NCBI RefSeq assembly: GCF_032884065.1
Contig: NW_027063596.1
Span: 620,001 to 684,000, forward strand
Length of the DNA: 64,000 nucleotides
Direction of reading: 5' to 3'
DNA from: Artemia franciscana
Taxonomy: Eukaryota; Arthropoda; Branchiopoda; Anostraca; Artemiidae
Part shown: positions 1 to 35,852 of the stretch, piece after piece
Layout: each line of letters starts with the position of its first letter
How positions within the stretch are numbered: position 1 is the stretch's first letter
Position numbers and translations under genes: made by a program
Notes under the pieces: model-generated
What the model was told of the DNA's origin: nothing
The model's database searches: none
The model's input: only the letters and a program-made list of their open reading frames with translations

Positions 1-1706
1 TAGGTAATGAAAAGAGATGTACATATCAAGGAATAGCTAAAATTCTAAGCTAGGCATTAATTTGTTTACCATTAGAATTATTTAAGGCTTCAAATAATTT
101 AGTTGTTGACTTACCGATAAAAGCATCTCTTTAGAAGACCAATTATCTTATTTTGCTACATATATCCCTTCCGAATATTTATTTCAAAAGTATTGTTTTT
201 ATTGCTTAACTTATATCACATATATATTATATCACATTATATCACATACATATTAACTTATATCACACGTACAAATGCTAAATCTATTGTTTATTTTAGT
301 TCTTTATTTTAGTAAATTGCACACCACACTTAAAAACCCATCCCTTATGGTTGGTAATAAGGGGGAGCAAGTTACTTTTAAATTCCCTTTATCACGATAT
401 CTAACAGAATTTGTAAGAACTCATGCAAAAAAAAGTTTTGTTGCATAATCCTATCCGTTTTTCTTCGTTTCGTTCTGTTCTGTTCCGTTCCTTCGTTCTG
501 TTGTTCATTTCGGACAACAGATTACTGGGACAAATGAACTTACAAACTTACAGGTAAGTTCTTAATCATTTGGAGCCCAAGAAGGATCCACAAACGTCAT
601 CACATGTTATAATAAAGACAATTAAAGACTTTCAGTTTTTGGCTAGTTTGGCTAGCGCTAGATATATTATAAGTAGCTAGACTACCCCATGGAGGATCAA
701 TATGAAATATTGTCCAATGGAAAACTCAAAACTTATTTTTACATAGTTCATTCGCAGGTTTTTGCAACATATTTGAACTTTTAAGTGCAAAAGGCGTTAT
801 CAAATTTACCAAATTCGTTTCCGCATATTGTTTTTCATGGTTTGGTTTGGAAACACTGGCGAAAGTTTTGCACACGAAAACTGACCTTTGATATTTTATA
901 GCAACCAAAAAAAAAAGAAAAAAAAAAGAATATCCTGGTTTTTAGGTATGGATAGACCCAAGATGAAGTCACAGGGCAAAAAATGTTTTATTTTTTGATG
1001 TCTTTGGTACTTCAAAGTACTTAGTTATGTATTCCTGAGTTATCGGTTATAGTCAGAAACTAAATGCCTGTCATAAAGGATTTTAACCATTCTATTTCAG
1101 TTTTTATTCAAAATTTTTGAATATCTTCGATTTATCGATTTATCTCTTCGATCATGTTGAGGCGTAGTTTTAAAAAAACTCAGTTTAAAATAACTTGTTC
1201 TGCCTAGACACGTACAAAAGTTAAAGATGGCGTTCAGGCCCAACCTAAAAAAATATCTTTATACTAGTTAAAAGCATGCATATATATTTAAATGATATAT
1301 AAACCTGTCTGACCTTAGAAAAGCTGAGGGCCTGTTTCTAAAAACTTTTTACCACATTTTTTTCTTTTTTACTGTCTTATTATTACACAGAGGTCAACCA
1401 ATGAGCCACAGTTTAACTCTTATTCCTTTTGTTTGATTAAAGTTTATTAAAGTAATATGTAAAACCTTCCTGGTTTTAAAAAGTCGGGTTGTTTGTCTCA
1501 ACAAATAAGGAAAATTAATGGAGGCTTACGAAAATACGTCGTAGATGTAAGTTAATTAAGTTAGAGTACGCTTTTTCGGTTGAATTATAGGAGAGTCATC
1601 TCTCTTTTGCTCTTTGGCGTGGCATACATGCCTCATTAGGTAATTGATGAATTTTATTATTTTTGAAAAACAGAGAAGTTTAAGTCAGGTATTTATAAGC
1701 TTAAAC
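1..1706. other. Upstream or intronic DNA, no gene recognised
   Basis: This is AT-rich sequence with stops in all frames. It holds a TTCxG-type pyrimidine-rich simple stretch (~455-510), an A-rich run near 906-930, and at ~610-970 a diverged copy of an interspersed repeat also found at ~11280-11520 and ~11755-12025. I looked for the missing UBA5 N-terminal exon here and found no convincing candidate. A donor-like AG|GTAAG occurs near 552-559 but without supportive coding sequence. Confidence 0.5.
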
Positions 1707-1965
1707 ACTTGACTGCAAGAATCCAATGATTTGACTAAAGGTTCTTTATTTCACTAGTTTTCTTTGTTTTTTGGCGAGTCATTATTCCTTTTTTGTGATA
1801 CATTCCGCCGATGATGTTTGGTGAAACGATCCCCAAACAGTGAACCTACCCAATTTGTCTATTCTAACTACCCTCATTTTAGTCGTTATATGTCATTTAA
1901 GCAAAGGGGAATAGTTGACAATTATGAGCAGATTTGAGGATGCACTGCTCTTGATTGATTTGACC
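1707..1965 (+). pseudogene. Dead tandem copy of UBA5 exon start and its acceptor
   Basis: This stretch is a diverged tandem copy, offset about 260 bases, of ~1966-2210, which includes the 3' end of the intron, the splice acceptor and the start of the real exon. The copied acceptor is AG at 1881-1882. After it the frame reads RYMSFKQRGIVDNYEQI and then stops (TGA 1935-1937), against [17 protein letters not shown] in the real exon. The copy ends before the glycine loop. With a stop and many substitutions it is a decayed exon fragment, although its acceptor could still be used aberrantly. Confidence 0.8.
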
Positions 1966-2142
1966 ACTTGACTCCAAAAAACCAATGATTTGACTGTTTT
2001 TTTTCATTTCCCCTGTTTTATTTTATCTGTTCGGTGGGTCCTTATCCCTGTTTTATGATACTTTCCGCCGATGAAAATTGGTGATTCGATCCCCAAAAAG
2101 TGAACCTACACAACTAGTTTATTTCAATTATCTTTTTTTTAG

Positions 2143-24693
<22,551 letters not shown>

Positions 24694-27600
24694 TAGTGTT
24701 TTAAGTGATAGTATTTTTTCTTTCAAAAGTATTTAAATCAGCTTATATTAGGAGACAAAGGATAAAAGGGTTCATTATTGAAATGAACATAACTTCTCGT
24801 CATTTTCAGGTAGTGAAACATCGTAATAGTTAAGGTCAAGCATTTTTTTTAAGCAAGCTGAAGAGTGTAAATTAGCAGATTTGTAGCAGGAGTTGTTGTA
24901 GCTCTATTGTAACACGATCGAATCTAAGAGGGTTCTCTTTTTAGTTTATTATTTTCAGCTTTCCCCCCCCCCCCCGGTGCACCACTTCTGAAAAAATCTT
25001 TTCCAGAAATTATGATTTCAGATAAGATAATGAAATCATTTTTTTAATCTTTTTTCTGAATTTGAAAGCTATAGCCTAACTAAAACTAAAGTTTTAACTA
25101 CAATATCGATTGCTTAGTTTTTGGAATTTGTTTCTAGATCTTGTGGGGTTCGTTCACTTTAATGCTAAACTTTGCCTTATTAGTATTTTTTTTTTTTTTC
25201 TGGTTTGACTTTTTTCAAACTTTTTCAACGATTCTTCACTGAAAACTAATGGCAAAGGTAAAAGAAAACAATTTTGAATTAAGAACTCTCTAAAACAGAA
25301 TTGACTTCTGTGTTTATATATACGGATTGACCAACTATATAGACAAATAGACTTAGACTAAATGAAGGGTTTTATTTATTTTAAACCTAATATTTGACTG
25401 TATGTTGAATCAATATGAATGAGTATGAATTTTCCAGAGGTTCGACTCGTTAGGGGCAGAGTCGTTCCTAGAGTTGGTGGTCAGGGAAAAATTAATTGTA
25501 GCCTCCCCTCCTAACTGAAATATAAACGAAAATGCCAATAATAGTGGAAAAAAATGTCCATGTGGAACACCGTTCATCCGTAGAGCTCTGCCCTTCCGCC
25601 ACGGCACCCGGGCCTTGTGAACGGTTCTGACTAGGAGATAGGGTGAGGGGGTAAAATGTAGTTGGGGCATTTAGGTCTTAATGTTTATGCCCTTGCGCTT
25701 GTTCTTCAGCCGAATATTGGAAGGGAGTCTTCCCGTCCCTACAGTATGCCATATTTTATTCACATATTCTATTGTCATTCGGGTGAGATGGTGGAGCTTC
25801 TAAGATGGGGTCAACGTGAAAACCAAGATTAATCTATTCGAGGGTAGGTAGTGTAAAAAAAAACAGTTTTAGCTTACAATTGCTGTAGTAGCTTGGATTA
25901 TTTAGCAGTACTTCAATAATAGGAATGCATGGGGAACTGTTAAATTAGGTCACATTGACCTACCAAATCTATTTGAAGAAATTTGAAATAGATTTAACCT
26001 AGAAATTTCCATTCAACCAGCAGATTTATATACATTTGAACTTCAAAACGGAATGAGGTGGAGGTAATAAAATTTTCAAGGAGGGAGGGAATATAGGGAC
26101 TTCCAAGGAGGAAAGAAAAGTCAAATTTGAATAGTTGACGTCATTATTTTTAGTTCTTGGGTTGCGAATGACAGATCGTGATAATAAATATACCAAATAG
26201 TCTAGGTTTATGTGTTAAACTTTTTTTTGCATCCCATTTTCAAGTTTGGTTATGTGATGGTTAAGGAGTTGAATAAAAAGTTTATAATAATTTTTACTTC
26301 TTTTTTTTTAGAAAGGAATTATGTTTAATTAAGAAAATAGTATGATTGAAAGTAGAAAAAAAGTAAACATTGCGACTTCTCCTTGATATGGCTAAAAACT
26401 ATTATAAACCTAGAGACGAAAAGCTTAGAGTTTACATATATAACCTGGTTTGTGGTTTCATATATAGGAATTGAGAATATAAGAGCATAAGTCTAGAACT
26501 TATATTTTTTTTTTCTAATTTAGGGACTAGAGACCACGAGAATATAAGTATATGACTTATATATAAGAGTGCATTCTTGTCCTCTAATTTAGGAACTGGA
26601 GCCTGCGCGAGTGAAAGTCTAGTATTATGATCCGTACCCCACTCCGACCTAAGGACTAGAGACTGCAAGGATATTGCAGTTTATCAAAGTCTGTCAAATT
26701 CATCAAGTTTATTAATTAGTTCGTTTGTTTTCTCAGTTCTTTTTGTTTCTTAAAATATTAATAATTTCAGTAGTTGTTGTTTTTTTTCTGTATGGATTTT
26801 AATATCAAAATCGACTGTTTTATGTATTTGCAGCCAAAAAAAAAAAAAAAATACATTTTCACCTTTTTCGAGGCATTTCTGCTTTCGTAAAATTTAGTAT
26901 TTTTCTGCCTTTAAAAAATAAAAAATTTTCCTGCTCTTGTAAAGTGTAACATACCACCTTTTAAAGTTACCTTGCTGAAATAATGACATCACTGCAACTT
27001 AAAAACTTCAACCGTTCGATTATTTTTTTAAGGAAAGTTATTATGAGACTTATAGTCATGGGTTTTTCATGTTCGAAATGCAGCTGTGTGTTTGGAGTAA
27101 AATAATCTAAGTATATAAATCAGTCTTCCAAAAAAATATGGTCAACATTGTTAGAATAACTTAGTTTCATTATATTTGTGATGTGGGGCTTTTGTCTAAC
27201 CAGTGGCGGTTCCAGGCCTGGCTATGGTGGCATGTGCTATGGTCGATGGTCCCACTGATTAGATTAGCGAAAGAAGGGCATGGAAACTGCAAATTGAAGG
27301 GGGGATTCTAGAATATTGGTTTGAATTAAACTGTTCGAGACTCATTTTCTTAGGTGCCATTCCTAGCGTGATATGAAACGGTGAATCGACCAAAAATGAT
27401 TTTAACAACTAGTTCATATAGGTCAATTGTCACAACTGTCTTAGGTGCTTGACCTTGAGGTACTTGACCACGTAAAATCAAGTTTTTAACCTTATTTTCG
27501 AATCCGCCACCGTTCATTTCACAGGAAAGGATAAAAAAATACGACAAACTGTTAATTTCGAGTTTTAACCCCCTCCCCGTCCTTTTAGGGTGGAAAATGG

Positions 27601-28054
27601 CATAAGGGTACGAAAAATGGAAATCTAAATTCTGATTTAGAGTCAACCTACTTGAATTAATAAGAAAATACTATTTAAACTCAAACATAACTATGAATAC
27701 AAAAGTCGATATCCCCCTTATTTCCCCTTCAAGGGTAAAATTCGGGATAGTTGTGTAGGGGGGATTTTCTGTGTAATTTAGCTGATTTTTCTAAGTATTT
27801 TAGAGTAAAAGGAATTCTGTCGCAAATTCCCCGAGGTATGACAATTTTTCGCCGTATCTTTCCTCCACTACATTTCAAAATTCACAAGAAGATCCAAAAG
27901 TAAATTCTAATTTCATGCCCGAAGTCTAAAATTCTAGGAATGACAAATAAAACTCCATGTTAAAGGGAACACTAGTGCCACCCTTTGAATTTCCAGCAGT
28001 CCTTCCTAAAACGAAAATTTGGAAGACTAATTATTTTACCATCATACTATATAA
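24694..28054. other. 3' flank of UBA5, no gene recognised
   Basis: This is AT-rich sequence with a C run at ~24963-24976, a T run near 25185, a degenerate ~75-80-bp repeat around GGACTAGAGAC (26500-26660) and an A run near 26836. A possible MITE lies at ~27202-27515, with inverted GTGGCGGTTCCAG and GAATCCGCCAC edges. The minus-strand open frames (25410-25670, 26432-26668, 27350-27646) have no recognisable domain and overlap repeats. Confidence 0.6.
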
Positions 28055-29640
28055 TAATCAAACAGATAGTGGTAACGAACTGTAATATGGAGCGATCCGG
28101 CTCAATAGTAACCAAAACTCTAAAAAATAAATTTTGATACCAATAGGTACATCAAAAGAATCGCATTTTAAGGCTGATTTTGAATATATAAGTTTCATCA
28201 AGTTTAATCTGACCCATCAAAAGTTAGAAGCCTGAGAAGAATTTGCCTTATTTTAGAAAAAAGGGAGAAAACCCCCCTAAAAGTCATAGAATCTTAACGA
28301 AAATCACATCATCAGATTCATCGTATCAGAGAACACTACTGTAGAATTTTCAAACTCCTATCTACAAAAATGTGGAATTTTGTATTTTTTGCCAGAAGGC
28401 AGATGACGGATGCTTGTTTATTTTTTTTACTTTATTTTTTTTCCCAGGGGTGATCGTAACGATCATGTGATCCTAGAATATTGCGAAAGGGCTCATTCTA
28501 ACAGAAATGAAAGGTTCTAGTGCCCCTTTTAAGTGACCAAAAAAATTGGAGGGCACCTAGGCCCTCTCCCACGCTAATTATTTTCCCAAAGTCACCGGAT
28601 CAAATTCTGAGATAGCCATTTTATTCAACATAGTCGAAGAACCTTATAACTCTGTCCTTGGGGACGACTTACTCCTCCACAGTCCCCGTGGGTGAAGCTA
28701 CAAACTTTGACCAGTGTTTACATACAGTAATGGTTATTTGGAAGTGTACTGACGTTTTCAAGGGGATTTGTTGGTTTGGGGGAGGGGTTTAGAAGAAGCG
28801 GATATGTTGGGAAACTTTCCATGGAGGACTTTGTCATGGGGGAAGAAAATTTCCATGAAGGGAGTGAAGGATTTTCTAGCATTATTAAAAAAAAACAAAT
28901 ATGAAAAAGTTTTTTAACTAAAAGTAAGGACCAGCATTATAACTTAAAACGAAAAGAAATTATTACGTATATGAGGGGTTCACCTCCTCCTAATACCTCG
29001 TTCTTTACGCTAAAGTATTTCTAGTAATTTGAACTATTTTTTTTTTACCTTTGTGATTCAGGGGTCACTCTTCAGGAATTGGGACAAAATTTAAGCTTAA
29101 GTGTAAAGAGTCAGGTACTGACGAGGGGATGAACCCTCTCATATACGTAATAAAAACCTACGAATACAGAAGTTCGTTACGTATGCTAATTTGTAAGTTA
29201 CTTAGCAAATGTTCGTAAAAAATTAAAAGTTCTAGTTGCCTTTTTAAGTAACCAAAAAAATTGGAGGGCAACTAGGCCTGCTTCCCCGCTCCTTTTTTTC
29301 TCAAAATCGTTCTGTCAAAACTATAATAAAGCCATTTAGCCAAAAAAGAAAAAAATAAATAAAATTTCGTCTTAATTATTCATCTGCGGAGAGCCAAAAT
29401 CAAAACATGCATTATTTCAAAAAACGTTCAGAGATAAAATGAAAAAAAAACAAGTTTTTTTTTAACTGAAAGTAAGAAGCGACATTAAAACTTAAAACGA
29501 ACAGAAATCACTTCGTATATGAAAGAGGCTGCTCCCTCCTCAACGCCCCGCTCTTTACGCTAAAGTTTTTTACTGTTTTAAGAAGCAGAGTTGAGAGAAA
29601 GAGTCATAATTTGACTCTTTCTGAGAGAAAGAATCGTTTT
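28055..29640. repeat. Second locus of the foldback repeat family
   Basis: It is colinear with 5560-7180: the GGAGCGATCCGGCTCAATAG start, the TTGGAGGGCACCTAGGCC block, CTCGTTCTTTACGCTAAAGT, and the TTAAAACTTAAAACGAACAG block near the end. The foldback arms are less complete here than at 6488 and 7077. Confidence 0.75.
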
Positions 29641-29680
29641 AAAACATCTAGGCAAGCCCAGTAAATGAATAAATTCAATT

Positions 29681-30890
29681 TTTATACATTTTAAGAAAGG
29701 CTTCGATCTTGTGGATCACGAAATTTTGCTGAAAACCAGTGAAGAAGAATATTACAGAATATCTAAATAATATAGTAAAATGTTTTCTAGAAAACAGAAA
29801 ATAAACTGTAAAATATAAAAATAATTTTTCCTCTGCTTTTTTCTGCAATAGCAAGAAACCAATTATTAGTCTTTCTCTTTTTATAAAATTTTATTAAATT
29901 TTTATTTTTACTTGATTTTATTTAATTATTAGTTTTCAATTATTATTCCTCCTCAGAATAAATGAAATAGCTGCAAGACTAGACCAAAGATGCAAGTATC
30001 TAGGTGATTTGTGTGGCCGAGGTAGTATCTAGATTCAGACGAAGTCAACTTTCAGTTACATTGAACAAGTTACCTCAGAAAAAACAAAACTGAATATGGT
30101 GCTAAATAAAGATAAACGTTTTTTTTTTTTTTTTTTTTTTTTTTACGAGAAGATTCTAAGTCTCATTTTGAACCAACCATTGACTCAAAACCCCTAAAGA
30201 ATAGCACTACTTTGCTATGGGTAGTAATATCTTCTGATCTTACTTTCCATGAAAATACAAGATTGATTGTAATAAAGGCAAACTAAATCTTGAAAACAAA
30301 AAAGAATTTCCCGGCTCCAAAGGATAAACTAAAATTACTTTCCAACGTATTTGTTCTGCGACTTTTAGAATATCAATGACTGTTTTCCATTTTGCTCTAC
30401 AAAGAGAAGCGAAGAAATTGAAAGGGTTCGTCAGAAGAGATCACCACAAATTATTTAAGGAAGTTTCCCATTATCGTACTGTTTTATCTAAAACCATCTA
30501 TTCTCGACATCCTTAATATCCATCGTGAGAAAGCTGGTAATGAATTCTGAGTCAACCCTTCTTCGTCCCAACTACAAGAACTTCTTCCCTTTTCCCTTTT
30601 AAATCCTAACTTACCACTTATATGACTGAGAAAGTTCCCAAATTGACGCCGGTATACTCCTAATCACAGCACTATTCATGAAGTTTTGTGTCGAAATTTG
30701 TTCTTGTTTTTTATAATTTGTCTTGTGTTGATGAGTTTTAAGTATTACATGGTCTTCTATGGTTTTGATTAAATCTTAAAGTTGTCACCGTTTTTTATTT
30801 ATGGTGAGTTTTTGTTTTGGTTTTCAACAGATACCATGTTTGGGCCATTCCTGTAAAAGTGTATCTTATTCATCAATTAAGGATGATTTC
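29681..30890 (+). pseudogene. LINE remnant (reverse transcriptase motif A and tail)
   Basis: 29681 onward reads FIHFKKGFDLVDHEILLKT, the RT motif A neighbourhood. The key Asp is His in this copy, but Asp in the matching copy at 45924. Later broken frames (~30140-30790) give LINE-like stretches such as KNSTTLLWVVISSDLTF. A T run lies at 30118-30143. The fragment is heavily decayed, and the boundaries are approximate. Confidence 0.55.
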
Positions 30891-31049
30891 ATTTGATCTG
30901 AATTTAGGGAAGTAACTTGTTGGTACTGTTTCCCAAGGACTTTCAATAGGCCCCGATTGTGTGGTAAGTGTTTTGTTAAAATAAGATAGCAATGTTAAAT
31001 AAGATAAGGTTAAATCAGGTTACTGAAGATGATGAATATGATTTAAAAA

Positions 31050-31537
31050 AAAAAAGGAGTAGTGCCGAGTGATTTGCAAAAAACCCTGATTAAACCCATG
31101 TATAAGAAAGGTGATAAGTGTGGTAATCATTAAGGTGTTAGGCTAGTTTCTCTAGGTAGCAAATTACTTAGTATGATGATACTTCTTAGACTTAAAGATG
31201 CTATGAAAGTTTTAAGAGAAGAACATTGTTTTTGTTAGGAATGCTAGTTGATGTGTCGACTCTTTTGTCAAGTTTCCACTCTCAGATTGATGGAAATAGA
31301 TATAATTTTGAAGTGCCTGAGTCATCAAAAAACTTTAATCCTCAGTCTTGTAGATTTTGAATAAGCGTTCGATACAGCTGATAGAAGATTTTTAGAGAAG
31401 CTCCTATCTATGCATTGTATACGAGAAAAATACATTAAAGTGATTATTGCTATACAAAAGTAACGCTGCTGTGGTTAAGGTACAAAATGTGGTTAGTAGC
31501 TGGTTTCGTATTAAATCAGGAGGTAAGCAGGATTTTG
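31050..31537 (+). pseudogene. Reverse transcriptase remnant abutting 89-bp array
   Basis: Broken frames give GVVPSDLQKTLIKPMYKKGD, an RLVSLGSKLL-type block, ILSLVDFE.AFDTADRRFLE (motif A), IREKYIKVIIA and RIKSGGKQD. This is the same element type as 15548-15802. Homology stops where the 89-bp units begin at 31538, so the element is truncated at the array junction. Confidence 0.7.
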
Positions 31538-31679
31538 TTCAATATGCGTAGAGTTTATTAAAAATAACTTACACCTTCAGAAATGAATGAGCCACTGTAC
31601 TGCATTTCAACCTCAGAAACTCGGGGTTCAATATGCGTAGAGTTTATTAAAAATAACTTACACCTTCAGAAATGAATGA
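31538..31679. repeat. Start of 89-bp tandem array, cut by assembly gap
   Basis: One full unit (31538-31626) and most of a second (31627-31679) precede the N run. The same junction and array occur intact at 47775-49298. Confidence 0.93.
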
Positions 31680-31779
31680 NNNNNNNNNNNNNNNNNNNNN
31701 NNNNNNNNNNNNNNNNNNNNNNNNNNNNNNNNNNNNNNNNNNNNNNNNNNNNNNNNNNNNNNNNNNNNNNNNNNNNNNN
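31680..31779. other. Assembly gap, 100 N
   Basis: Exactly 100 N, the usual placeholder for a scaffold join of unknown length. The bases to its right repeat sequence from 15542, while the bases to its left lie in a tandem array. Confidence 0.99.
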
Positions 31780-31785
31780 TTATAA

Positions 31786-33700
31786 GTTATCAACAATATT
31801 GCTGTAGACAAAGTTGTAAGAGGAGAACAGTGTGGTTTTAGAAAAGGTAGAGGATGTGTCTACCAAATTTTTAATCTTAGCTTAATAATTCAGAAGTGCC
31901 TAAGTTATGGAACACCTTTGGTCCTCGGTTTTATAGATTATGAGCAAACGTTGGATTCTGTTGATATAAGAGCTTTAGTGAAGATCTTACCCTCGCAAGG
32001 TATACCAGATAAACAGATTAAAGTGATGAGTGCTATGTAAGAGGATGAGGTTAGTAGCTAGTTTTGTATTAAGTCAGGACTCAAGTAGAGTTGTGTTATA
32101 TCCCCCTTTATATGGATCATTTTGGCGAGTTTTTGCTTAATGAGCACAGGAAAGGCAATGAGAAACCGTGGAATCAAATAGAGATGAAAAAATCTTCTGG
32201 ACACCGGAGAATTTTCTATATAGACAAAAAAAAGATGTGGACTAAAAAAGGGTGGAATTCAAGTTCTCGAAGCAATCACCCCCATTTCTTTTTAAACACC
32301 CTCATCACCCATTTAGTATGGTTAGCCTTGATAAATTCTTTTAAGTTAAGGGTAATTAGGGATTAAACGCCACTCCTTCCGAATTCATCGAACGGATCTT
32401 TAACTAAAAAATTTTGGCAACTGTTTTAAAATTAGAAAATGTCAGATACGAAAAAAAACCCAATAAATTCATGAATAAAGAGAATGAATTATACAAACAA
32501 ATTAAACAAATATTCCCTTTCATGCCTTTTTTTTGGAGAAAGTACTCGAAATAAAAACATATATTAATCATCCTTCAGAATTTAGAGGCTACTGAGTGAA
32601 TTATCCCTCCCCCTCCGTGCCCCTTCAAAAACTGAACAGAAAAGTCCAGTTTTTTTCAAATATTTTTACTTTTCTAAGTAAATATTCCCTTTCATGCCTT
32701 TTTTTTGGAGAAAGTACTCGAAATAAAAACATATATTAATCATCCTTCAGAATTTAGAGGCTACTGAGTGAATTATCCCCCCCCCCCGTGCCCCTTCAAA
32801 AACTGAACAGAAAAGTCCAGTTTTTTTTTCAAATATTTTTACTTTTTAGATTATATACATACCCTTTTAACTTGGTATATTCGAAAGAAAAAGTAAAATC
32901 CTCCGATTTATGATTTAAGCATTCTAGATAAAAATGTGAGTGAAATGAATGAACTTTTTAGAGGTTTGAGAGTTCCCGGGAGCTAGAATAGTTGTAAAGA
33001 TTAATTTCAAGAAGACTAAGTCACTAAGGCTAGGAATAAGATTAGTAACGAAAAGATTGATCAAGTGGACGGCTTCACTAATCTCGGTTATATTATTAGT
33101 AAAGAAGGTGGAAACAGTGAACATTTTAAAAGTAGCATAGCCAAGGCTCAGGGTGTTTTTTCATAGTTAAGAAAGTTTGGAAGAACAGGAAGATAAGTTT
33201 GCCAACCAAGATTAGAATTTGGAAGCTACAGTGATGATAGTGGTCAAGTATGGCTCTGAAGTATGGGGCTCCGAAAAGCGGATGAAGATGTGCTAGATGT
33301 TTCCAGAGAATTTGCCTACGAATAGTTCTGGGTACCTGATAATTGATCATATTTCAAACACTAGGCTCCACAAAAAGTTTGTTTCATTTCTGCTTTCTAG
33401 GGCTGTAATAAGAGAAAGGTTAAAATGGCTAGAGCACGTTTTGTGGATTAATAATGACAGATTGTCGAAGATTGTCCTTTTCGGCCAATCGTCTAGAGCT
33501 AAACGGAAAGCAGGTCGTCCGTGGTTGGGTTGAGATGGTGTCGTAAAGAAAGATTTAAAAGAAACAGGAACTTTGTGGTAGGGTGTAAAGAGGGAAGCTT
33601 TCAATAGATTGGGATGGAGGAAGAGCGTGCGTAGCTGTGTCGGCCTTAGGTGGCTTGGTGCTGCGGTGAGTTGTTAGTGGTAGGAATAGTATTTGTTACC
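31786..33700 (+). pseudogene. Second copy of the split reverse transcriptase remnant
   Basis: Counterpart of 15548-17460: N-terminal RT half at 31786-32040, a 172-bp tandem duplication at ~32508-32850, and the C-terminal half at ~32930-33700. It differs by a one-base deletion near 33300 and other small changes. Confidence 0.78.
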
Positions 33701-34009
33701 TATGATTTGCAAAGACTAAATAATAAAAAAAACGAATGAATCATAGAAAGCCACGAATTTATAAAATAGGGCAAACCGTGATAAAAAAAAAGGAAAAAAG
33801 ACGAAAGACAGAAACGACAAAAGATACAAGTCTAAAAAATTGTCAAAAATGGAAACTCCATAACCATAAAACGAAACTAATTGCGAGTATAGTTGATCAA
33901 GATCCTGGAACATACCTAGCTGTGTTTCCGTGAATGATTTTGAACTCAACGGCTGAAGCGTTCGAATTATATCTGTTGTTTTAATATGAAAAAATGATTT
34001 ACTGTTGGC

Positions 34010-34455
34010 AGGGTCGTATCCAGGATTTTTTTCGGAGGGGTACAAAAAAGACTTAAAACGTATCAAAAATTTGTTTGTATTCATTTTATTACGTTTTTAC
34101 GAGTCGAACAAGCATTTCATGCGAGGGGGGGGGGGTGTTACAAAAAAGACTTAAAACGTATAAAAAATTTGTTTATATTCATTTTGTTACGTTTTTACGA
34201 GTCGAACAAGCATTTCGTGGGAGGGGGGGGATACAAAAAAACTCAAAACGTATCAAAAATTTGTTTATATTCACTTTTTACGTTTTTACGAGTCAAACAA
34301 GTATTTCGTGGGGGCAGGGTACGAAAAAGACTTAAAAACGTATCAAATTTTTTTTTAAAATTCATTTTGTAACGTTTTTACGAGTCGAACAAACATTTCG
34401 TGGAAGGGGGTGGCTTGAAACCCCCTGTCTCCCCCCTGGATAAGGCCTTGACTAT
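34010..34455. mobile_element. Second copy of the MITE-like element with minisatellite
   Basis: Counterpart of 17775-18222, with four tandem units beginning near 34041. Some G runs are shorter than in the left copy. Confidence 0.58.
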
Positions 34456-35724
34456 TTGGGAAAGATCGAGAAAATAACTCGAATAAAAACTGGCGACATA
34501 CACAAGTGAACCTGGTTTTGCTAGTTACAGTATATTAAGTAAAGTTTAGCTATACCTTAGACACACATAAATCTTTCACAATATAGTAATCAAACTTAGG
34601 CTAACGAGCAGAAATGTTTTTGGGAGGACGGATAACGCTTGGCAACAATCTTCTCTTATTTTTATACCGATAAATCTATATTGATAATATACTATAAACC
34701 GATAAATCTATATATCGGTAAATTTTAGATTTCTACCGATAAATTTTATACCTTGTCATAAGCATATTGTGTTTCCCCAAAATTTCTATCTACTTTTTAG
34801 GCGGAACATATGGTTTAGTAGTAAAAACTATGTGTGTCAGTCCTCATCCGATTATCTAGAACTGTGGCTCCCAACCGTTTTTTAGCCATGTCTCCCCTAG
34901 GCATTTCTACGATCCTTTTGCCCCCTCCCCCCCCTTTTGGTAGTCAAACATTATTTTGTTTTTCAAAATTTTAATTGTATTCGTCTGAAAGCAGCTACAC
35001 TAATGAAAATAATTGTCTGTATGCAACACCTTTTATACAATGTATAACGTAATCGTATTAAATATTTTTTTGTTCTATAAATGAATTTGAATTTGACTTC
35101 ACTCACATGAAAAATATTTCTTTTCAAAATTAAGGCTCTAAAGTAAAGTCAGCCGAAGGGTTCAAGTCCTGCATATGACCCACCAAAATATCGCACACAC
35201 CCCACCGGTGGGGTGAGACATAAGATGGGTCCAGTGGGTTGGGTAAAAAACATTTTGTTATGTACTTAATAATTGAAATTATAAAGATTAGCTATGGAAA
35301 TCCAGTCAAGAAAATTTGATTTTCGTTCATTTAAATGTTTGTACTAAAGTTCAATTTTTGAGAATTTTTCGGTGTCTTTTTGTGCTAAAATTGTGCTCCA
35401 CCCCTTGCTTAGACTATCTGACTTGTTTGGTAACTTAATTTAAACATTTGCAGAACTTCTGAAAAAAACGTCTTCTAAGTTACATTATAGCTAGTCTTTG
35501 AACTAGGAAACGCTTTTTCTCAGAAATTTTCCTTTTAATTTCCTGTAATTATCCTGTGATTCGCCTTTTCTAATGAACAATTGGGTTTTTCCTCTTTGTA
35601 TTGACTTTTTGCCCTAATTTGGCTGGATTAATTTTTGTTACTAGAGGTAGGCTATATTTCATGTGGCTAAATAGCTAGATTGTACCATGTTCGAGGTGCA
35701 ACACTTAATTATTTCTTTTTTCAG

Positions 35725-35852
35725 TGTGCGCCACCTCTTGTAGTCGCTTCAAATATTGATGAGAAGACATTGAAGAAAGATGGCGTTTGTGCAGCAAGTC
35801 TTCCTACTACAATGGGCATCGTAGCTTGATTTCTTGTCCAAAATTCACTGAA
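35725..35852 (+). pseudogene. UBA5: Second copy of UBA5 exon 4 with in-frame stop
   Basis: It has the same acceptor, donor and length as 19495-19622, and the active-site Cys codon is kept. One substitution turns the Gly codon GGA (19597-19599) into TGA at 35827-35829, so the frame reads MGIVA and stops. If this is a true allele, the product would end before the second zinc pair and the UFM1/UFC1-binding tail. Upstream exons 1-3 have no second copy in the window, so by itself this is not a complete gene. Confidence 0.9.

Noticed and set aside
545-560. Possible UBA5 upstream exon ending at a good-looking donor (AG|GTAAG)
   Set aside because: Preceding codons do not resemble the expected N-terminal context, and the phase needed to join 2143 was not supported.
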